In this document: positions 57,457 to 64,000 of the stretch, in pieces
Position numbering within the stretch: position 1 is the first letter of the stretch
Layout of the letters: each line of letters starts with the position of its first letter
NCBI GenBank assembly: GCA_035297265.1
Contig: DATGZH010000042.1
Location: forward strand, 124,001-188,000
Reading direction: 5' to 3'
DNA from: DATGZH01 sp035297265
GTDB taxonomy: Bacteria > Actinomycetota > Acidimicrobiia > Acidimicrobiales > RAAP-2
DNA: 64,000 nt
The notes under the pieces: model-generated
What the model was told of the DNA's origin: nothing
The model's database searches: none
The model's input: the letters and a program-made list of their open reading frames with translations, nothing else
Program-made: the position numbers and the translations under genes

Positions 57457-58908
57457 TCAGTAGCGGTAGGTGTCCGGCTTGAACGGGCCGTCGACCGGCA
57501 CGCCGATGTAGTCGGCCTGGTCCTTCGAGAGTTTGGTCAGCCTGATCCCGAGTGCCTCGAGGTGGAGCGAGGCCACCTTCTCGTCGAGGTGCTTCGGGAG
57601 CACGTAGACCTGGTTCTCGTAGTGACCCTCCTTCAGGTACAGCTCGAGCTGGGCCATGACCTGGTTCGTGAACGAGTTCGACATGACGAAGCTCGGGTGG
57701 CCGGTGGCGTTACCGAGGTTGAGGAGGCGGCCCTCGGACAGGACGATCACCGCGTGGCCGTCCGGGAACACCCACTTCGCCACCTGGGGCTTGATGTCGA
57801 CCTTCTCGACGCCGTCGACCTTGGCCAGGCCGGCCATGTCGATCTCGTTGTCGAAGTGCCCGATGTTGCCCACGATGGCCTGGTGCTTCATGCGGGCCAT
57901 GTGGTCGGCCGTGATCACGTCCCGGTTGCCGGTGGCCGTGACGAAGATGTCGGCCACCTCGACCACGTCGTCGAGCGTCAGCACCTGGTAGCCGTCCATG
58001 GCCGCCTGGAGGGCGCAGATCGGGTCGATCTCGGTCACGACCACCCGGGCCCGCTGGCCCCGCAGGGACTCGGCGCAGCCCTTGCCGACGTCGCCGTAGC
58101 CGCAGACCACGGCCACCTTGCCGCCGATCAGCACGTCGGTGGCCCGGTTGATCCCGTCGACGAGGGAGTGGCGGCAGCCGTACTTGTTGTCGAACTTCGA
58201 CTTGGTCACCGAGTCGTTGACGTTGATGGCCGGGAAGAGGAGCTCGCCGCTGCGTTGCATCTCGTAGAGCCGGTGGACGCCGGTCGTGGTCTCCTCGGTC
58301 ACGCCCTTCAGCCCGGCGGCCATCGCCGTCCACTTGCCCGGGTGCTCGGCGAGGCTCGTGGCCAGGAGGCCGAGGACCACGGCGAACTCCTCGGACTCGG
58401 CGGTCGTCTGGTCCGGGACCGCGCCGGCCTTCTCGGAGGCGGCCCCCCGGTGGACGAGGAGCGTCGCGTCACCTCCGTCGTCGAGGATCATCGTGGGCCC
58501 GTCGTGACCGGGCCAGGTCAGCGCCTGCTCGGTGCACCACCAGTACTCCTCGAGGTTCTCGCCCTTCCAGGCGAAGACCGGGACGCCGCGGGGCTCGTCC
58601 ACGGTGCCCGTCGGTCCGACGGCCACCGCGGCGGCCGCGTGGTCCTGGGTCGAGAAGATGTTGCAGCTGGCCCAACGGACGCCGGCGCCGAGGGCCACGA
58701 GGGTCTCGATGAGGACGGCCGTCTGGACGGTCATGTGGAGCGAGCCGGTGATGCGGGATCCGGCGAGCGGCCGCTGGCCGCTGAACTCGCGGCGCATGGC
58801 CATGAGCCCGGGCATCTCGTGCTCGGCCAGCTCGATCTCCCGGCGGCCGAACGCGGCCTGTCCGAGGTCGGCGACCTTGAAGGGAAGCTCACCGTGGGCG
58901 GTGGTCAT
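57457..58908 (-). CDS. ahcY: Adenosylhomocysteinase
   Basis: NAD-dependent enzyme of 483 aa splitting S-adenosylhomocysteine into adenosine and homocysteine. LAEHEMPGLMAMRREFSGQR, AGSRITGSLHMTVQTAVLIE, LLFPAINVNDSVTKSKFDNK and the NAD site VAVVCGYGDVGKGCAESLRG are all canonical; the C-terminus KPDTYRY is the usual ending. It keeps SAM-dependent methylation running. ATG 58908 has AAGGAGAAC upstream. I saw no SAH riboswitch in the 160 bases before it. Confidence 0.96.
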   Translation of the reverse strand: MTTAHGELPFKVADLGQAAFGRREIELAEHEMPGLMAMRREFSGQRPLAGSRITGSLHMTVQTAVLIETLVALGAGVRWASCNIFSTQDHAAAAVAVGPTGTVDEPRGVPVFAWKGENLEEYWWCTEQALTWPGHDGPTMILDDGGDATLLVHRGAASEKAGAVPDQTTAESEEFAVVLGLLATSLAEHPGKWTAMAAGLKGVTEETTTGVHRLYEMQRSGELLFPAINVNDSVTKSKFDNKYGCRHSLVDGINRATDVLIGGKVAVVCGYGDVGKGCAESLRGQRARVVVTEIDPICALQAAMDGYQVLTLDDVVEVADIFVTATGNRDVITADHMARMKHQAIVGNIGHFDNEIDMAGLAKVDGVEKVDIKPQVAKWVFPDGHAVIVLSEGRLLNLGNATGHPSFVMSNSFTNQVMAQLELYLKEGHYENQVYVLPKHLDEKVASLHLEALGIRLTKLSKDQADYIGVPVDGPFKPDTYRY

Positions 58909-59069
58909 CTGTTCTCCTTGGGGATCTGGTCGTCCGCCGCCGCATCCGACGGGACACGCGGTCACACCCGCTCGGCGTCCGACGCCAAGAGGATACGGCG
59001 TCGCCGCACCCATCCCTGACCTTTCTCCCGCCGCCGTGGCCGGCGGGAGGCCGCCCATAGGCTGGCCGG

Positions 59070-59567
59070 GTGGCGAAGCTCGAGGTCGTGGTGCTCGCCG
59101 ATACCCACCTCCGGGACGGCGTCACGACGAGGCTCCCCGAGGTGGTCGTCACCGCCATGCAGGAGGCCGACCTGGTGCTCCACGCCGGCGACGTCGTCTC
59201 GGCGAGCGCCTGGGAGGAGCTCCGCCGGCTGGCCGAAGTCCGGGCGGTGCTCGGTAATAACGATCACGAGCTGGTGGGCCTCCTCCCCGAGACGCTCGTG
59301 CTGGACCTCGAAGGCGTGGAGGTGGCCATGGTGCACGACGCCGGCCCGATGCAGGGGCGAGAGGGCCGTCTCCAGCGACGCTTCCCCGCTGCCGAGGTGG
59401 TGATCTTCGGCCACAGCCATGTGCCGGTCGACCAGCGAGGACTCGACGGTCAGCTCCTCTTCAACCCGGGATCGCCCACCCAGCGCCGCACACACCCGCA
59501 CCGAGCGATGGGCCGGCTGACGGTGGCCGACGGACGGGTCCTCTCCCACCGGATCGAGGCGGTCTGA
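59070..59567 (+). CDS. YfcE/MJ0936-type metallophosphoesterase
   Basis: Small calcineurin-like phosphodiesterase of 165 aa. Metal motifs: VLADTHLRDG (Asp-x-His), LHAGDVVSA (Gly-Asp), VLGNNDHEL (Gly-Asn-Asn-Asp), VHDAG and IFGHSHVPVD. It cleaves phosphodiesters; natural substrate unknown. GTG start 59070. Divergent from ahcY. Confidence 0.9.
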   Translation: MAKLEVVVLADTHLRDGVTTRLPEVVVTAMQEADLVLHAGDVVSASAWEELRRLAEVRAVLGNNDHELVGLLPETLVLDLEGVEVAMVHDAGPMQGREGRLQRRFPAAEVVIFGHSHVPVDQRGLDGQLLFNPGSPTQRRTHPHRAMGRLTVADGRVLSHRIEAV

Positions 59568-59608
59568 CCCCGACGGTCCCGGTCGAAGACCGCCGGGCCC
59601 GGGGCGGA

Positions 59609-60652
59609 TCAGCTCGGGAAGCCGCCCTCGTCCCAGCCGGTGAAGGTCCCCGGCAGGAGGTCGGGGAAGAGGGCAGAGCAGGAGCCCTGTGGGCCCGCGC
59701 TCGCCAGGGTGCCGCCGTAGGAGATGCCCTGGGCGGTCGTCCAGTTCGCCGGCACCGCCGTGATGGTGGCCTCTTCGTTCTCCTCGAGGTCCCAGCACCG
59801 GCCGGTCTGGGACTCAGCGACGAGCAGGACCACCAGCTGGTCCGGGCTCATGATGACCTCGATCTGGTGGGCCGGGTTGGCCGATGTCACCGGGTTGACC
59901 GTGAAGTTCAACTCCGGCTCGTAGCGCTGCAGCTCGCTCACCTCGCTGGCCGCAGAGTGGAACTGACCGTCTGTCGCGAACAGGGACTTCAAGGTGACGG
60001 CGCTGTTGACGAGGTCGGACTGGGCCGCGCGATCCGCTGAGGCCCCAGGGCCAGTGGAGATGGCGTCCGACACGAGAGCGCCGAGCCCGATGGCGCTGAC
60101 GAGCAGCAGCCCCACCAGGACCACCACGATGAAGGGGCTTGGCGCCCTCCTGGTGGTGTCACAGGGCTCTGCGGGCTGGACGGGCCCGAGGGGCCTCATC
60201 GGAGGCGAAGGAGTCAGCGCCTTGATCGCCCGGTGCGAGCTCATGCCGTAGCCCCAGATGGCGCCGACGGCGAGGACCATGGGAAGGGCCACCCAGATGG
60301 CCGCCGTCCACCCGGCGGGGGCGGGATACCCCGCTGGCCAGACGGTCGTCGTGGCGAAGAAGAACAGCAAGGCGAGCCACAGGGCGATCGGGACGAGGCT
60401 GGCGAGAGCGCACCACGGCACCGCCTGACGCCGGGAGGCCGAGAGACAACGGGCTTCGAGCACGCTCCGGCGACGGTTCGCCGCCCACCACATGTCCGGT
60501 ACGGCCAACCCCGGGAGGAACAACTCGTCGTGGTGGAACGAAGAACTGGGCGTGAGGTACAGCCGCTGTTCGAGTTCCCAGATGCGGAGCTGGCGCTCGA
60601 ACTCGGCCAGGTCAGCCCGGGCCTCGACCCACTCCAGCGTGGCCCTCCTCAC
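59609..60652 (-). CDS. Membrane protein with C-terminal pilin-like ectodomain
   Basis: Protein of 347 aa. Residues 1-75 are charged and helical. Three membrane segments: about 81-101 (ALASLVPIALWLALLFFF), 116-135 and 174-197 (FIVVVLVGLLLVSAIGLGAL). The rest, 208-330, is outside and matches the orphan pilin at 7510-8127: RAAQSDLVNSAVTLKSLFAT against RSAQSDLTNAVISAKTVFTN, EPELNF against EPELSF, VIMSPDQLVVLL, and both Cys (286, 325). No prepilin cleavage motif exists, so the domain is held by a normal helix. Function unknown; a pilus-interacting or sensor protein is possible. Confidence 0.8.
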   Translation of the reverse strand: MRRATLEWVEARADLAEFERQLRIWELEQRLYLTPSSSFHHDELFLPGLAVPDMWWAANRRRSVLEARCLSASRRQAVPWCALASLVPIALWLALLFFFATTTVWPAGYPAPAGWTAAIWVALPMVLAVGAIWGYGMSSHRAIKALTPSPPMRPLGPVQPAEPCDTTRRAPSPFIVVVLVGLLLVSAIGLGALVSDAISTGPGASADRAAQSDLVNSAVTLKSLFATDGQFHSAASEVSELQRYEPELNFTVNPVTSANPAHQIEVIMSPDQLVVLLVAESQTGRCWDLEENEEATITAVPANWTTAQGISYGGTLASAGPQGSCSALFPDLLPGTFTGWDEGGFPS

Positions 60653-61126
60653 GACCGCCTCACCTCCCCTCCGGGTCCGGGACCGGACCGGCGCCCGGCA
60701 CTGCCCGAGACACCGAGGTCCGAACCGAGGGGCTGGTCGAGATTCGACCCGAGCCCCCCGTGCGAGTCACCAGTTCGCACCGGTGACGCCCTCGGTATCG
60801 GGGAAGCTCGACGACTCGAAGGACCAGCCCCCACCCTCTTCGCACAAGGCTACCCGGCTCCATCGGACGAGGTCTCGTCGACTCGTTCGCCAGGACCGCT
60901 CCATTCCAGGCCGGCCGCGGGGGTTCGGTCGGAGCGGGGCGATTTGCTCCCCCAGAAACGTGACCCCCCCCAGGGCGCGAGTCACGGCCCTGGAATCGCA
61001 CCTTTGGCCCACGGCCGAGGACCGAACCCGCCCGGCGGCCGGGCTGACGACGGCGACGACGAACGATGCGGCGAGGTGTGCGCGGACCCCGGCCCTGTTC
61101 GAAGGCGCTGACCCGGATAGAGGCGC
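60653..61126. other. 474-base stretch, nothing recognised
   Basis: Lies upstream of the pilin-like membrane gene and downstream of ychF, both on the minus strand. Reading frames lack normal codon bias. It should contain the promoter of 59609-60652, but I cannot place it. C-tracts at 60965-60971 and short dispersed repeats are seen. No tRNA cloverleaf fits, although one T-loop-like TTCGAGTC occurs on the minus strand near 60815. Confidence 0.4.
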
Positions 61127-62212
61127 CTACACGTTGAAGCGGAACTCGACCACGTCACCGTCGCGCATGACGTAGTCCTTGCCCTCGATGCGGGCCTTGC
61201 CGGCAGCCCGGGCGGCCGGGAGGGACCCGGCCTCGAGCAGGTCGTCGTAGGTCACGATCTCGGCCTTGATGAACCCCCGCTGGAAGTCGGTGTGGATCAC
61301 GCCGGCCGCTTCCGGCGCCGTGGCGCCCTGTCGGATGGTCCAGGCCCGGGCCTCCTTGGGCCCGGCGGTGAGGAACGTCTGGAGGCCGAGCAGGCGGAAG
61401 GACACGTCGACGAGCTGCTCGAGGCCCGACTGGCGCTGGCCGTAGCTGGCGAGGAGCTCGGCCGCCTCGTCGAGCGGGAGGGCGGCGAGCTCCGACTCCA
61501 GTTGTGCGCAGAGCACGACCGCCTCGGCCGGTCGGACGAGGTCGACGAGCTCGTGCCGGCGCTGCTCGTCGGCGACCTCGTCCTCGTCCACATTGATGGC
61601 GTAGACGAACGGTTTGGCCGTGAGCAGATGGAGGTCGGCGAGGAGGTCGGGGTCGAGCTCGCCGGCGAGCGCCGCCGCGGCGACGGTGCGGCCCTCGTCG
61701 AGCACCTGGCGGGTCGCTTGCACCGCGGCCAGCTTGGGCCGGGCCGAGGGCTGGCCCCTGGCCTCCTTCGTCAGGCGGGTGAGGGCCCGGTCGGTGGTCT
61801 CGAGGTCGGCGAGGACGAGCTCGGTCTCGACCGTGGCGATGTCGTCGGCGGGGGCGACGTCGCCGGCCACGTGGACGACGTCGGGGTCGTGGAACGCCCG
61901 TACCACCTCACAGATGGCGTCGGTCTCCCGGATCGCCGCCAGGAAGCGGTTGCCGAGCCCCTCCCCCTGGGAGGCCCCGCGGACGAGGCCGGCGATGTCG
62001 ACGAAGGTGATCGTGGCCGGGACGATGCGCTCGCTGTCGTAGAGGGCCGCCAGCCGGGGGAGACGGGGGTCCGGGACGGCGACGACGCCCACGTTGGGCT
62101 CGATCGTGGCGAACGGGTAGTTGGCGGCCAGCACCTCGTTGCGGGTGAGAGCGTGGAAGAGCGTCGACTTGCCTACGTTGGGCAGCCCGACGATGCCGAT
62201 GGACAGCGCCAC
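61127..62212 (-). CDS. ychF: Redox-regulated ATPase / ribosome-associated YchF
   Basis: Obg-family protein of 361 aa, an ATPase that binds ribosomes. GIVGLPNVGKSTLFHALTRN (Walker A), NYPFATIEPNVGVV (switch I), VDIAGLVRGASQGEGLGN (switch II). The G4 motif reads NVDE and not NKxD, which explains ATP preference in this family. The TGS domain ends IEGKDYVMRDGDVVEFRFNV. ATG 62212. It is 15 bases after the regulator gene, same strand. Confidence 0.95.
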   Translation of the reverse strand: MALSIGIVGLPNVGKSTLFHALTRNEVLAANYPFATIEPNVGVVAVPDPRLPRLAALYDSERIVPATITFVDIAGLVRGASQGEGLGNRFLAAIRETDAICEVVRAFHDPDVVHVAGDVAPADDIATVETELVLADLETTDRALTRLTKEARGQPSARPKLAAVQATRQVLDEGRTVAAAALAGELDPDLLADLHLLTAKPFVYAINVDEDEVADEQRRHELVDLVRPAEAVVLCAQLESELAALPLDEAAELLASYGQRQSGLEQLVDVSFRLLGLQTFLTAGPKEARAWTIRQGATAPEAAGVIHTDFQRGFIKAEIVTYDDLLEAGSLPAARAAGKARIEGKDYVMRDGDVVEFRFNV

Positions 62213-62227
62213 GGGGAACGGCCGGGC

Positions 62228-63022
62228 TTAGAGCCGGGAGCCGAAGCCGCCGCGGAGCTGGGTGATCGTGAGCGGCTGGTTCCCCGCCGTCTCCAGCAGG
62301 TACTGCTGGGCATCCTCGAGGTGGTGGCGGGTGGCCTTCTCGGCCGCCTCGCCGTCGCCGGCGCGGATGGCGCTGGTGATGTTGGTGTGGGCGGCCACGA
62401 CGAGCTCGCGCAGCTCGACGTCGGGATAGGCGCCGCGCCTGCTGCTGGCGTCGGCCCAGCGCGACTCGTAGTCGGACCACAGCGTCTCGAGCGTCCCGAC
62501 GAGCTGGCGGAGGGTCTCGTTGCCACAGGACCGGGCGAGCTCGTCGTGGAACTCACGGGAGGCCCGGGTGAACTCGGGACCGTTGTCGAGGTGGGCCTTG
62601 GCCTCGTTCGTGAGGTCCTTCAGCCGCCCGGCGATCGTGCGCCGGGACGGATGCTGGGCGCACATGGTGGCGCAGGCCGGCTCGAGCAACCGGAGGGCAA
62701 CGGCCAGGTCGGAGAGCACCACCTTCTCGGACTGGAGGACGAGGCCGAGCATGAAGGCCGCCGCCTGGGGGGTGGGTCGGTGCACGACCGAGCCACCGAT
62801 GTTGCCCCTCCGCACCGAGATCAGTCCCTCGGTCTCGAGGATGCGCATGGCCTCCCGGAGGGACGGGAGGCTGACCCCGAACTCCTGGACGAGGTCCTCC
62901 TGGCGGGGGAGGAGGTCGCCGTCGGCCAACTCGCCGTCCACGATGCGCACCCGGAGCACGTCGGCGATGACCTCGGCCACTCTGGGCTGGCTGAGACGAC
63001 GACGGGCGTTGGGCTGAGGCAT
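62228..63022 (-). CDS. GntR/FadR-family transcriptional regulator
   Basis: Regulator of 264 aa. The winged helix reads LADGDLLPRQEDLVQEFGVS and LPSLREAMRILETEGLISV; the FCD ligand domain follows with FTRASREFHDELARSCGNE and VVAAHTNITSAIRAGDGEA (metal-binding His and Asp). FadR/FCD regulators sense acyl-CoA or carboxylic acids. ATG 63022 follows GAGGAG. The divergent gene is an acyl-CoA dehydrogenase, which fits control of lipid or acyl-CoA catabolism. Confidence 0.88.
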   Translation of the reverse strand: MPQPNARRRLSQPRVAEVIADVLRVRIVDGELADGDLLPRQEDLVQEFGVSLPSLREAMRILETEGLISVRRGNIGGSVVHRPTPQAAAFMLGLVLQSEKVVLSDLAVALRLLEPACATMCAQHPSRRTIAGRLKDLTNEAKAHLDNGPEFTRASREFHDELARSCGNETLRQLVGTLETLWSDYESRWADASSRRGAYPDVELRELVVAAHTNITSAIRAGDGEAAEKATRHHLEDAQQYLLETAGNQPLTITQLRGGFGSRL

Positions 63023-63293
63023 GACTCCTCGACGCAGGCGGGAGTGGGCCGGGGCCGGGGACGGCACGCGGCATCGCTGGGTACTCGACAGATTACGTGG
63101 TGGCGCCGAAGCGGGTGGGATGACGTAACGGCCCGTGTGCTGGCCCGACGACCTCGGTGGCCCCCGCGCCGGGCGCCCCAGCGGGTTCCCCATCAATCCT
63201 TATATAGTTTTGGCCCAATGCGGGCCGGGGTGGCAGCCGTCCGCCCGGCCGGCGGGGGCCACCCGGGGCGGGCGGCCCCTGGACAGGAGCGGC
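63023..63293. promoter_or_regulatory. Divergent regulator/acyl-CoA dehydrogenase spacer
   Basis: 271 bases with an AT-rich island CCTTATATAGTTTTGG at 63198-63213 in otherwise GC-rich DNA. TATATAG could be a -10 element for the dehydrogenase, but I see no -35 at proper distance. The FadR-type regulator probably binds in this spacer; no clear TGGTNNNACCA-like site was found. Confidence 0.35.
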
Positions 63294-64000
63294 ATGGACT
63301 TCGAACTCGGACCTGAGGCCGACTCGCTCCGGCAGCGCCTGCGGACGCTGATGGAGGAGCATCTCCCCAAGGACTTCATGGGCGGGTTCACCGACGACCC
63401 GGAGGACCTCGAGGCCACCCGTCGGTTCTGCCGGCTGCTGGCCGAGGAGGGTCTCTTGACCATGGCCTGGCCGACCGAATTCGGCGGAGCGGGGGCGTCG
63501 GTCTGGGAGCAGACCGTCGTCCGCGAGGAGATGTGGGCCAACCACGAGCCCCGCGGACCCCAGTACATGTCGCTCAACTGGATCGGCCCGGCCATCATGC
63601 GCTTCGGCACGCCCGAGCAGCAGCGCTTCCACCTGCCCAAGATGGCGGCCGGCGAGGTGCTGTGGTGCCAGGGCTTCAGCGAGCCCGACGCCGGCTCGGA
63701 CCTCGCCTCCCTGCGCACGGCGGCCCGGTCGGACGGCGCGGGTGGCTGGCGGGTCGACGGCCAGAAGATCTGGACGTCGTACGCCCAGGTCGCCGACTTC
63801 TGCATCCTCGCGGCGAGGACCGGCACCCAGGAGTCGCGCCACAAGGGCGTCTCGCTCTTCCTCGTGCCGATGGACCGTCCGGGTATCGAGGTGCGGCCGA
63901 TCGAGAGCGTCCTCGGCCCCTACCACCTGAACGAGGTGTTCTTCGACGACGTGGCGGTGCACGCCGACGAGATCCTCGGCACCGAGAACGACGGTTGGCG
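63294..64000 (+). CDS. Acyl-CoA dehydrogenase, 3' truncated by window end
   Basis: FAD enzyme oxidising an acyl-CoA at the alpha-beta bond; 235 residues are in the window. FELGPEADSLRQRLRTLMEE is the N-terminal helix, GLLTMAWPTEFGGAGASVWE the first loop, LWCQGFSEPDAGSDLASLRT the FAD/substrate motif, WRVDGQKIWTSYAQVADFCI the second motif. The catalytic base would lie in the missing C-terminal half. The ATG at 63294 is preceded by ACAGGAGCGG, a good Shine-Dalgarno. Substrate chain type unknown; probable target of the FadR-type regulator. Confidence 0.9.
   Translation, partial: MDFELGPEADSLRQRLRTLMEEHLPKDFMGGFTDDPEDLEATRRFCRLLAEEGLLTMAWPTEFGGAGASVWEQTVVREEMWANHEPRGPQYMSLNWIGPAIMRFGTPEQQRFHLPKMAAGEVLWCQGFSEPDAGSDLASLRTAARSDGAGGWRVDGQKIWTSYAQVADFCILAARTGTQESRHKGVSLFLVPMDRPGIEVRPIESVLGPYHLNEVFFDDVAVHADEILGTENDGW

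Noticed and set aside
58909..59069. SAH riboswitch upstream of ahcY
   Set aside because: No GAGGAGCGCTGC-type core; the spacer is short and shared with a divergent gene.
60653..61126. tRNA gene suggested by a T-loop-like string on the minus strand
   Set aside because: The flanking bases cannot form the T stem, and no acceptor or anticodon stem fits.

Overview
The window is high-GC DNA with dense, short-spaced genes, many GTG starts (one TTG) and strong third-position GC bias. Gene content points to an actinobacterium. There is a mycothiol-amidase-like deacetylase (MshB/Mca), three F420-type luciferase-like oxidoreductases, a transglycosylase-like cell-wall protein with a coiled coil, many SDRs, amidohydrolases and CoA-ester enzymes, and an orphan type IV pilin. 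I infer Acidimicrobiia or a near relative; this rests on gene content, not on a marker tree. I found no rRNA, tRNA, CRISPR array, insertion sequence, prophage or integrase.

Layout. 1-7.1 kb: the end of a Ni/Co permease, small conserved proteins, a PrmC-like methyltransferase with an altered catalytic motif, a PNPOx/cyclic-nucleotide-domain fusion, a frameshifted COG4705 membrane protein, DinB and crotonase genes. 7.1-13.5 kb: an orphan prepilin behind a foldable leader, a zinc dehydrogenase/cupin pair, a secreted cell-wall protein, an SDR and a gamma-glutamyltransferase homologue. 13.5-28.2 kb: a VOC-Nudix fusion, Smr, ABC-F and CPBP proteins, three amidohydrolases (one fused to an NTF2-like domain), a Tat-exported phospholipase C, a repeat-bearing cell-wall amidase, a dienelactone hydrolase coupled to a lipoprotein, and a HAD protein. 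28.2-35.8 kb: KimA-like K+ transporter divergent from a DHA2 exporter, DJ-1/PfpI, and an SDR/TetR/LLM locus with a candidate operator. 35.8-48.3 kb: 3-methyladenine glycosylase coupled to an acyl-CoA synthetase, PurU, a four-gene LLM-thiolase-KASIII-nucleotidyltransferase operon, thioesterase, HAD, threonine aldolase and a third LLM. 48.4-51.6 kb: a magnesium module. 51.7-57.3 kb: the deacetylase, an operon of secreted-repeat protein, fatty acid hydroxylase and DoxX, an inverted paralogue of the secreted-repeat gene, and an ECF sigma/anti-sigma pair. 57.4-64 kb: AhcY, a phosphodiesterase, a membrane protein carrying a pilin-like ectodomain, YchF, a FadR-type regulator and an acyl-CoA dehydrogenase cut by the window end.

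Two things stand out. First, a 260-nt leader between a PRC/MgtE-N/CBS protein and an NRAMP-related transporter folds by eye into a series of helices. Its last segment offers two mutually exclusive pairings, one of which covers the Shine-Dalgarno sequence. That is riboswitch-like architecture next to a probable Mg2+ sensor and Mg2+ transporter, and I could not match it to a known class. Second, the ectodomain of the orphan pilin at 7.5 kb is found again at 59.6-60.7 kb, with its cysteine pair, attached to a three-helix membrane protein that has no prepilin signal.

All homology and motif statements come from reading the sequence against remembered family features. No search or folding program was run.
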